This document shows positions 55,543-64,000 of a DNA stretch of 64,000 nt, one piece after another. The notes beneath the pieces are model-generated. The model had not been told where the DNA came from and did no database searches. It saw only the letters and a program-made list of their open reading frames with translations. Made by a program: the position numbers and the translations under genes. The stretch is from Fallopia convolvulus (lineage: Eukaryota; Streptophyta; Magnoliopsida; Caryophyllales; Polygonaceae): positions 9,409,338 through 9,473,337 of the forward strand of contig OZ024735.1 in the NCBI GenBank assembly GCA_964016875.1, read 5' to 3'. Each line of letters begins with the position of its first letter. Position 1 is the first letter of the stretch.

Positions 55543-56283
55543 TTTTTTTTTTGATAAGGAAAGAGATTAGGGTGGCCACTAACAAGCTAGTGGTCGCCCT
55601 AGAGCATCCTGATAGATGAGGGTAAGAAAACCCGAATCGACAACAAGTGGGATAGAGGAGACACGTCTGAAAGATCCAGCAATGAAGTCCGCCACAGAAT
55701 TGCACTCCCGAAAGACATGAGAAATACTCCAATCCTGGAACCGGGCAAGCAAACAGTGGATGTCCGAATGCAACAGCTCAATCTCCCACGGGCATCGCCA
55801 GTCACCAAGCACGGCTTTGACTAGCTGCAAACTATCGCCTTCAATCTGGATCCGAGGAAAACCACGTCTAATGGCCTCGAGAAGTCCCTGGCGCAAGGCG
55901 ATGGTCTCGGAGATCAGAACAGACTGTCGACCAATCAGTCCTCCGTCAAAATGGATGGGGGAGCTTCCAAAGTCCCTGAGGATGAACCCGAACGAAGCAA
56001 CGCCATCTGCACACACTGCACCATCAAAATTTAATTTAATATAGTCCCTCTTGGGTTTTACCCATTTTGCACACTTTCTCCCTTCGCCATTTCCCGCACT
56101 ATTTTTGTGGGGACTGGGGGAAACGGAGGCTTCTGCAAGTTTCCATTCTTTAACCTGGTTTCGGGTAAATTCGATAATGTTATCGGAATTATTCAAGTTT
56201 ACTCCGTTGTTGCTATCAAAAACTCTCTTGTTTCTAGAGAACCATAGGCTCCACCAAGTGTTGATGAGAAGTTCCAAACATAT
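55543..56283 (-). pseudogene. 5'-truncated LINE fragment with RNase H-like domain
   Basis: The sense strand encodes LLINTWWSLWFSRNKRVF, a Lys/Ser linker, then an RNase H-like fold: YIKLNFDGAV, SETIALRQGLLEA, IEGDSLQLVKAV and VFRECNSVADFIAG, with the acidic D, E, D and final AD in place. It stops at 55579 and ends in TTATCAAAAAAAAAA (A-tail at 55552-55543), typical of plant LINE 3' ends. The frame continues past 56283 into flanking DNA, which is not part of the element. AT microsatellite sequence lies on both sides (55525-55541 and 56284-56302), consistent with insertion into an (AT)n tract. Confidence 0.82.
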
Positions 56284-56716
56284 TATATATATATATATAT
56301 ATGTTTGTATATGTACTTGGACTAAATGTTTGATTTTGTGTGAAATAATTGATGATGACTTATATTCACTGAGTATGTGACTCACATAAATCGTAAAATA
56401 ATTTTTCAGGTTCAACTAGATTTTACTGACGTGTATCTCTGTTAAAGGTCACATTTATAAAGGTCAGCTAGTTGAAGCTCTATGCAACCTTCTCCTCCTC
56501 ATTTTGCATCTTATACATATGAGTTGTAATATAAGTTAGAGTGACCTATGTATTAGTATAAGAAGTGACTACATATAGGTGTGTGTGTGTATGTACAACC
56601 TTTTATGGTTTTGATTTTGTTTGCTACTGATGTGGAAATAGACGTTATACGTGAATTATCTGTTTATATATGAAATATAAGTTATTACTAAGCATACGTT
56701 ATAGGGTATAAGGGTG

Positions 56717-56815
56717 TCACACTAGACGAACTACACGGTCTCCTAGGAGGGCTAGTATCTTCCAGCGCCTAGGCGAGACCTAGATGGAACTAGGCGAAGA
56801 TTTTTTGAACAGTAT
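56717..56815. other. Small DNA-transposon-like fragment
   Basis: CCAGCGCCTAGGCGAGACC and ACTAGGCGAAGATTTTTTGA resemble, in reverse complement, the GTTCTAAAAAACGCTACGCG fragment near 50170. Probably two ends of the same unnamed MITE-like family. 56304-56716 shows only AT-rich sequence and a short GT run near 56579. Confidence 0.3.
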
Positions 56816-56847
56816 TTCTTGCTAAATGGACTAGTTTTTAGCAAATA

Positions 56848-57083
56848 CTCCCTCCGTTTCGTGAAATTTGTCCTTTTAGCCTTGATGCTTTGTTTTATAT
56901 AATATGTCCTTTTAGCTATTTTGACATCTTCTTTACATATTTATCCTCGTAATTACTAATATGTTATTAGTAGTGGTTTTCAATAAAGTAAAGTAATAAA
57001 TAAGGGGTATAATAGTATTTTTCATAACTTTCTTAAATAATGTGCAAATTGCTAAAAGGACAAGTTTTAAGAAATGGAGAGAG
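56848..57083. mobile_element. Stowaway-type MITE (236 bp), TSD TA
   Basis: Starts CTCCCTCCGTTTC and ends GAAATGGAGAGAG (inverted match at 11 of 13 positions), with TA on both sides (56846-56847, 57084-57085). The subterminal TTGTCCTTTTAGC and GCTAAAAGGACAAG are also inverted. This is the Tc1/mariner Stowaway signature. Confidence 0.92.
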
Positions 57084-57834
57084 TAACTTAGTTACTTAGT
57101 GTTTTCATATAGTTTTTAGCAAATAACCTAGGCGGGGATTTTTAGAACCGGAGATATACTGCCTCCGCCCATGCTCTACATTGTGCTGGTGGCATATTCT
57201 GTTTTTAGTTTTATTATGACGCACATAGAAAATGACTATATGACACCATTTAAGTTTGTCAGCTTCCAGATCCCCCGTTTAAAATGTTTCTAAAATTCGT
57301 GTCTTATAATATAAAGTACTAGTGCTTTACTTTATAGGCGAAATACATATATAGGTCCTTGAACTTTGACGAATTTTGCAACCATATCCCTTTATTTTGA
57401 GTGTTTTAAATAGGTCCTTGTATTATACCTATCTTTGTCATTTAAATACAAATCACTTGAACCCCACATAAGTGTAATACACTCGCATTGATGTAGATGA
57501 GAATTGTGCCATGTATGTACCATGTAAGCGCAAATAGATGATTTGAATAAAAAAATATTTTTATTAAATAGCATTTTTTTCTCTTTCCTTTTGGATTTGA
57601 TCTGGTTCCCATCCAACCCTAGAAAGCACAAATTCACCGCCGGCATTTTTCTCATCTCCCACTCCGTTTGAGACCATCTCCCACTTTTGATCTTCCTCTG
57701 TGATGAAATTGACTCCTTTCAACTATTTGATTTCCCCTTTTTTATTTTTTTTTTCTTTCTTTCGATTTCCCCTTGAAGCTTTCAACTATTTGAGAAATTG
57801 ACTGCTCGATGTTCAACTATTTGGATCTGATCTG

Positions 57835-59027
57835 CTAGAACGTTCAACAGCCTGTTAACTTTCGTTTCTAGAGAGAGAGGCTCTGCCTTCTCTCTAGAAT
57901 TTGGGAACTTGGAAAGTTGGTCGAGAAGGCCACCGATCCAGGCCGAGAAGGCCGCCAGCCCTAGGCCGAGAAGGCCGCTGATCCATGCCGAGAAGGTCGC
58001 CGATCCAAGGCTGCGGAAGCCACTTTCCCCTTGTGATTGTTGTTGGGTTTCTATTCTCTGTATAAATCTAAACTCCAAATCGACCCTTAATGGTTTTCGG
58101 TTTGAAGGAACATGTCCCTGCCTAATGCTTCTTCCTCATATGACAACTGGTGTTGACCTAGACCATTTCGATCCATTTTATCAGTCTATCATCTCTTAAC
58201 CTAGATCGGTTTGTTACTGTTTTCTATTTCTTGACTCAAGTTGATGTTTGAAAATCTTTTGTTGTCTTGGTTTGGAATTGTGGTTCATCTTCCAGATTGC
58301 CTGGTATTCCCATATGGCAGCCCCGTCAATTTGTTCGACTAGATCTCTGATGTGTACGGTGGCCGGTCTGCTAGCAGACTCGAAGGAAGAAAGGGAAAAA
58401 AAAGAGGAAAGGAGAAAAAAAAGGAAAATTTTTGGTTTGGGTGACTGACGTGGAGACTTCCATAAGTTTATTTTTGTGTGGTTGTTTGTTCTATCACGTG
58501 GCCTTGTTCAGTTTCTTTGCTTTGTTTGGAGACTCAAGTTGGCTTTTTTGTTATTGGACCCTTCCTTTCTTGGGCCTTGTTGGGCCAGTTTGTGTGAGGG
58601 TTTTGCTATCCATCTTTGTTTGGTTTGTGTTTGTCTGTGCTTTCAGGTTTGTTCGCGGTTGTGACCCAAGCACGGTTGGTACAATTTCGAGACTTGGTTT
58701 TGGGATTGGGTATGGTTCGTTGTGATTGGTGCGGTCGCTAGGACGTTTCGAGGCTACTGAAGATTCTTCATCCCGGTGGAGGCAACGTTAGCAGTCCACT
58801 TCATATTTTTGTCCGCTTTTGACCCGAATGCTAAAGACGTTGATCTTTAACCCCTCACTCCTCCCACTACCCTTTTAGTTCTAGTGCCTTTTCTACCAGT
58901 TTTACTTGTTTTCCGTGTTTTGCTTTTTTCTGTTTGCTAGTGTCGGCTTTTCGACTACCGTTTTCTCGGCCTCTCGGTTTTACCGGGCTTGTCCGGTAAA
59001 CCGAATTCTTACCTACTCAAAAAAAAA
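57835..59027 (+). mobile_element. Internally deleted, non-autonomous LINE-like insert, TSD TGGATCTGATCTG
   Basis: The 13-bp TGGATCTGATCTG occurs at 57822-57834 and again at 59028-59040, directly after an A9 tail (59019-59027). The start has a TCTAGAGAGAGAGGCTCTGC stretch like plant LINE 5' UTRs. The end reads CGGTTTTACCGGGCTTGTCC and GGTAAACCGAATTCTTACC before the A-tail, a typical plant LINE 3' UTR end. No endonuclease or reverse transcriptase motif lies between, so both coding regions are deleted. A purine-rich tract lies near 58381-58430. Confidence 0.78.
57919..58007 (+). repeat. Minisatellite, 22-bp unit, four copies
   Basis: Units GGCCGAGAAGGCCGCTGATCCA-like at 57919, 57941, 57964 and 57986 (22, 23, 22, 22 bp), CG-rich in AT-rich surroundings. 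The first ~170 bp of the LINE-like insert holds it, so it may be part of a 5' UTR promoter; that is inference. Confidence 0.85.
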
Positions 59028-59585
59028 TGGATCTGATCTGGTTTCCGCAATTTGGATGTAGCCTGTAATGAGCGATTCATTCCTGAATCAAAAATGTCAT
59101 CTTCACCGCCCCTTCACCGCCGACATTCTTCAAGATCTGGAGGAACCATATCTGGATTTTTTGAAGGAGGAACCAAATCTGTCCCAATTCTCTTTGGTTC
59201 AAGTTCCTTCCAAGGGTTGTTCACCGCCGACATTAAGATTTGAGTTCCGGTCAGGCCATTCTTTTTGTCCCGAGTTCGTCGTTCCGGCATGACTCTCTCC
59301 TGAGTCTGTCATTCAAATCTATCCGTAGATAATAGATCTCGTATTATATAGTATGATTCAATTCAGATAATATGGAGTAGTTATAAATTAGTTTTGATGT
59401 ACTCGGATGATAGCTACTACACTCACTCAACTGGTCCATTTCATCGATCAGTCAGGTGTGAATTAAGGTGATTATCTTCTCCAAAATAACCTTCTCCATA
59501 TTCTTTACAGAGAAAAATTAATTAATGTTAACCCACACAATTAGATAGCTTTATGCACAATGAAGGGTGGAGATATCATTACTAA

Positions 59586-60218
59586 CTAGTGTCATTCTCG
59601 TACCTTGTACGGGTTTAATTTAAAAATTACTTTATAAAACATGTTTTCGACTTGTTCTTAAAAAAATTTCCCGAACACATTTTCACGACAGATTCACACT
59701 TTTTAATGTTATTCATGTATATTGTACGGATTTAATATAAAAGTCATTTATAAATTATTATTGACGGTTCTTAAAAAAATTTACAAACACATTTTCACAA
59801 ATCACACTTCTTTTAATAAAGAATTAAAAAATATTAGGATTTATTTAAAAAATAATTTTTATTAGATCAATTTTAAAAAATGATTTGTCTTAGTCACTTA
59901 GATGATCAATTAAAATATTTTAATCAAGTGTTCATTAACAAAAAGAAATTACATAACTTCAAATTAACTATTTATATAAAATTCTTAGAATAGTAAATAC
60001 TGAACTGGATCAATGTTTGTGTTGGTTTTTCATAGAAAGTGGGGAGTGGAAAAGTGGGTAGGTTTTTTTGCCAAATTTTTTGATAAAGTGGGGAAGTAGT
60101 TTTAGAATTTTTAGTTTTTGGTAAAAATTATAAATTTTAATTGTGTATATTAGATTAAGCCACGTGGCTAAATTTTTTCTAAAGAGATGGGTTCTCCTTT
60201 ACAATTGTACTATATAGA
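59586..60218 (-). mobile_element. Non-autonomous Helitron (633 bp)
   Basis: On the minus strand it starts TCTATATAGTACAATTG and ends with the hairpin CCCGTACAAGGTACGAG then AATGACACTAG (CTRR end). The flanking bases are A before TC and T after CTAG, as expected for Helitron insertion between A and T. Two related ~120-bp segments at the 3' end (59596-59700 and 59710-59815) share the GTACGGGTTTAATTTAAAA and ACACATTTTCAC blocks. No Rep/helicase. Confidence 0.75.
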
Positions 60219-60634
60219 TTACCACGGAATTAAAATTAAATTATGGGTATTCTTATAATTTAATCGAGTCATTTCTTTTTCATATTTTCATTTGAAAAAA
60301 AAAGATTGAAAAAAAGAGAAAAGAAATTAAAGAATACAATTAAAGAAAAACATTATGTTTATACATTATTAAAAAAATAAGAAAAAGGAAAAAAATTATA
60401 AAAAAATTCCATTTTCATTGAATCTATATGACTTTGCAGCATTCATAAGAGTATCCTATCTTACTCGCAATTATGGAGGTGAATTACACGCGTTTTGTCA
60501 AATGAGATTTTTGTGTTTAAATGACAAAAATATGTACAATACAAGGATTGATTTGAAACCTCCAAAGTATAGGATATGATTGTAAAAATTGTCAAAGTTC
60601 AGGGACCTGTAGATATATTTCGCCTTACTTTATA

Positions 60635-62316
60635 AGAAAAAGTAAATTATGCTTTTATTTAAAATTATGACACTAGAAGTATTTTACATTATATGGAATC
60701 CAATTTGAACCATGGGTTTAGGAGATAGGATTCGGGCTGGTCTCTCTAGTTGTCCTTTTATAAACCCGAAGAAGAAACAGCTCTCATTAATTAGCATGAC
60801 ATTGACAACACCCAGCCTTACAAAGAGTTGCCCAACTTGCCAACTTGTTATATAAAATGAATAATTGACGCGGGAAGCAACCTCCCTCGTTAAGTACTGC
60901 AATGTTATGTATTCTAAAGAGTCTTCTAACTTTTGGCTCACCATCACACTGTAATTAATGGTCTTTTTTCCGGATTTTCTAAATATTGACTTAGTGAGGT
61001 CAATTACTAAATTATAGGAAGTGCATGTGAGGCTGTCTTTATTTGTGCCGTCCCTACTATATATACCCTATGATAATGATAAATTGCTAAAAATAATTGG
61101 TCTTCATTTTGAAATGGTCAAGCTACTGTCTTGTTTCCATTAAGTTTGTTAAAAGCTATATGGATGAAGTTCTAAAATCCTATAAGAAATTAGAGAACCC
61201 CTTGAAAAAACATAAAAAGGGAAAAAATATATACAATTAAAAAAAATTGAATTAACATAAGCAATGAACAAACTTGTGTGCAGTTTTTCAAGGGCTTTAA
61301 AAACACAATAAGAGCTCATCATGGTGTCATAGATGCGTTGGCAGTAGCCATGGCAAGAGTCCAGTTCATTTACAATAGAAGTTGTACTGTTGAGATTCCT
61401 TTCCCCCAGCCGATTCCGATTATATTAGCAAGTATCAACATGCATCATGCATGCTTTCATTCTAAATGTAACCTGTTGCTAAGTATACTGTATACCTCTT
61501 CTTCCCCTATGAAAAATCCATTCCCATTATCTTTTATGAGTAAAGTAGGCGCTCCATAACCTGTCGCCTTATTACCCTTAACAAAAAAGAACAGCCGGTT
61601 AAAAAAGAACAACATCAGCCTTACATCAATTGAAACCTACATGGATATTATTTAACCCAACAACAGCCATAAGGTCCATGAATTATTAACCCTAAGCTGA
61701 ATCAACTGACACGAAAATAAACAAGATTGCTGTGACTCCCCTATTATTAAATTAAGATTAAGATACTGGTTGGTAAATGTATTGGTTAAACAAATTTGCT
61801 TCTGCAGTCATTCTCATATTAAAGGAAATCCATATATGACAGCATTCTAATGGAGTAGTAATTATTTATTTGAAAAATTAACTAATATTAGTAAATAATT
61901 TCAATTATACAGAAGCAAAATCATGATATCATGGAGGAGATATATTGCAGTGTAATAATAGTACAAGGGAGCTGGCATTACCTGGCATGATGCACTCCCT
62001 TGTCTCATTATTTCTAGATGGGGCTGGCATTGTAAGAAGGCCTGGTCTCCCATTCAAATTAAGGAACAAGTCAACTCCGCGGAGAAAGTCTCCTGCTAAA
62101 AACAACAGGCCTGCTTGAGAAGTACGCGAGGAAGAAGTCCATATTCTGCAGTTTGAATTGTCCTTCTAAGCTTCCAGGAAACTACTAACACAGATGGGTG
62201 TGATAATGGTATGAGATTTGCAAAATCAATATATGTGTCCGTTGCATGAGCCAAAAAGCCATCAAGATAACAGCAAGGCTGCTGTGAATTCCATCTGAAA
62301 CAAAGGGAGACTCAAA
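60635..62316. other. Intergenic region upstream of the NLR gene
   Basis: AT-rich, no recognised transposon ends. Short frames such as 61278-61559 show no domain, codon bias or repeat support and are not called. No clear TATA box can be tied to the downstream gene. Confidence 0.5.
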
Positions 62317-64000
62317 ATGTCAGATGCAGCAGTCACAGTAGCCCTTTTTCTAGTGGAGAAGGTGCTGAACTTTCTTGAAGAGGAACTCAGTCGCAACACG
62401 AAAGTCCTCAACGATGTGAACAAGATCAAGGAACATCTTAAAATGATGCAAGCATGCCTCCAAGACGCAGAAGGATGTGAGGGCACCAGCCGAATGATGA
62501 GAACTCTCGTTGAGCAGATCCGAGACGTAGCCTATGAAATGGAGGATGTCTTGGATGAGTTTATGATACATGCTCCTCGTTCATTTTCTACAAGCTGCAT
62601 CCTCCAAACAGGCTACCAAGTATGTCATAATTTGAAGCACCGAACCCCTGTTCAAGAACTCCAATCCAAAATAGCCAACATCCAAGAAACTATGTCCAGC
62701 ATCAAGAATTCATATTTGTTTCAACAGCTGCTTCATATTGTGCATACGAGACCAAGCTCAAATGTCCAACATTATAGGGAGGAGGCACCTATTCTCGAAG
62801 AGGATGAGATCATGGGCATTGATTCACCCAGAGACAGCCTCTTAACCCTACTAAATGAGAGTAGCAGGAGATGCAACACCATCTCTGTGGTGGGTCCCTG
62901 TGGAGCAGGCAAAACTGTTCTAGTGAGAAGTGTGTACAAAAGCAAGAGGGTAATTGGGCAGTTTGAGTGCCATGCATGGCTCTCTTTAACACATACTCGT
63001 AATCATGAGCAACGTCTCGAGAATTTATTATCTCAGTTTTCTATGGGATTAGTGGATTACATTCCCCTCTTGGAGCAGACACCGCTGCGAAATTGAGAAA
63101 TTATTTGGGCGATAAGAGGTACATAGTAGTTCTGGATAGTGTAAGGAAAGAGGAAGAATGGGCATTCATTAAAAGCACGCTACCTGACTATTCCAATGAG
63201 TACAGTGAAATAGCTGCAAAATGCACTACGTCAAATAATTACATTCTCCGCATCAATGGCCTGCAATGGAAGGATTCATGGAAGCTATTCTGCAAGAAGG
63301 CGTACGGGAATGGATGTGGAGAATGTCCTTCTGATCTGCTAGGTTTCTCTGAGTTGATTGTCAAGAGATGTGAAAGACTACCCCAGCCAATCGCAGCAGT
63401 AGGGACAGAAAACCAAAAGAGCAAGCAGAATGGAGTCGTGTACATGACAATCTTGTGACAGAGATGCAAGGCAACCAAATCAATACCATGTTCCTCCCAA
63501 GTTATTATGACTTGCCTAGCAACCAAAAGAGTTGCTTGTTGTATTTCAGTATTTTTCCAGAAGATTATTCCATAAAGCGTGAAAGGCTGATCCGCTTGTG
63601 GTTGTCTGAAGGATTCGTTGAGAAGTGTGGAACTGCACCACTTGAGAACACTGCTGAGCATTTTCTCAATGAGCTCATTTCCAGGAATCTTCTCGATGCA
63701 TGTAGCAGAGATACCAGAGGGCGGGTGAAGAGCTGCCGTGTACTAAACCTGATGAGGGAATTCGTATGTCAAAAGTCTAAGGAGAAGATGTTTGCTCAAG
63801 CAGTTACAGACTCAGACATGCACCGCCAAAGGGATGATGGCATCATAAGACGTCGGTTATCCATTGAGAATGCTTCTTCAGGCTTGAAAAGAACCGGACA
63901 TCTGCAGCTGGCTAGTGTTCGTAGTTTATTCATGTTTGGATTGGACAAAGCTTCTTCCAAAATGATTGGGGAAACCCTACAAAGGATGAGATTGTTGAAA
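62317..64000 (+). pseudogene. CC-NBS(-LRR) disease-resistance-type gene (RPM1-like), frameshifted and cut by window edge
   Basis: The family are cytosolic ATP-binding immune receptors. Start MSDAAVTVALF at 62317. The Rx-type coiled coil covers residues ~1-130 with the EDVID-like MEDVLDEFM. The P-loop GPCGAGKT is at residue ~195. Frame 1 ends at 63096. A shift near 63080 moves to a second frame with NYLGDKRYIVVLDSVR, a kinase-2 motif where the usual DDVW is DSVR. The RNBS-B block (usually LTTR) is absent after STLPDYSNEY. RNGLPL is degenerate (CERLPQPIAAVG). A second shift near 63400 leads to AEWSRVHDNL, the RNBS-D motif CLLYFSIFPEDYSIKRERLI, and CRVLNLMREF where CRVHDLMRE (MHD) is usual. The LRR region begins near the right edge. 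Two frameshifts plus altered motifs argue for a pseudogene. Confidence 0.87.

Larger units (their letters stand above)
57337..60624. mobile_element. Long-TIR Mutator-like element (3.29 kb) with nested insertions
   Basis: Begins GGCGAAATACATATATAGGT and ends ATATATTTCGCC. The ends are imperfect inverted repeats over at least 110 bp (CCTTGAACTTTGACGAATTT versus its inverse near 60590; TTTGTCATTTAAA near 57434 versus TTTAAATGACAAA near 60518). TTACTTTATA at 57327-57336 and 60625-60634 is a perfect 10-bp target-site duplication; 9 bp is usual for Mutator-like elements. No transposase frame is seen, so it is non-autonomous. It contains an internally deleted LINE (57835-59027) and a Helitron (59586-60218), leaving about 1.45 kb of its own sequence. 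Confidence 0.82.

Noticed and set aside
61278..61559. 93-codon plus-strand frame upstream of the NLR gene
   Set aside because: No domain, no supporting context, typical random length for this composition.

Overview
This window is plant nuclear DNA from a repeat-dominated, pericentromere-like region. The evidence is a long tandem satellite with ~156-157 bp monomers, Athila-type Ty3/gypsy elements with a tRNA-Asp primer site, plant L1-type LINEs, Stowaway and Tourist-like MITEs, a Mutator-like element, a Helitron and a CC-NBS-type resistance-gene relic. The AT-rich intergenic DNA and RPM1-like NLR fit a eudicot, but the species cannot be named. I see no intact host gene, no rRNA or tRNA gene and no CRISPR array.

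Layout. 1-21038 and 27468-27822 are one satellite array, all in one orientation. A 12-monomer higher-order unit (1,877 bp) dominates the first ~8 kb and an 8-monomer duplication lies at 17.2-19.5 kb. The array contains a solo LTR (12754-13931), a damaged duplicate of that LTR (11351-12279) and a 6.4 kb LINE (21039-27467, minus strand) flanked by a 15-bp target-site duplication. From 27.8 to 36.2 kb lie a Ty3/gypsy pol end, an Athila-like fragment split by two opposite-facing solo LTRs of the same family as in the satellite, and the 3' end plus LTR of a Tat/Ogre-like element. 36156-46770 is a larger Athila-type element on the minus strand: 5' LTR, primer site, gag, protease, a second ORF and 3' LTR. 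It has no reverse transcriptase, RNase H or integrase, so it could move only with help from another element. A long LTR resembling Tekay/Del (46771-50023) and a third Athila-like fragment (50219-54335) follow.

54.3-62.3 kb is AT-rich DNA with small DNA transposons, a LINE RNase H fragment inserted in an AT microsatellite, and a 3.3 kb long-TIR Mutator-like element that itself contains an internally deleted LINE copy and a Helitron. From 62317 to the right edge is a CC-NBS(-LRR) gene broken by two frameshifts.

Most notable signals. (1) A composite motif occurs five times in three Athila-type elements: a 7-8 bp hairpin with a conserved GGGA/AGGA loop, 2-4 bases from a polypurine-tract-like string. 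Stems differ between copies but stay fully paired. It occurs at the 3' LTR and again just after the second ORF. (2) Short GC-rich palindromes (TCGGGCCCGA/TCGGTCCGA, TCGGTACCGA, GCGCGACCGCGC) cluster repeatedly in these elements, with a different motif in each family. (3) A solo LTR has been copied together with the satellite. (4) Two independent copies of the Athila second ORF have a single in-frame stop at the same domain boundary.

All coordinates, repeat periods and counts were read by eye; family names rest on recognised motifs, not searches.
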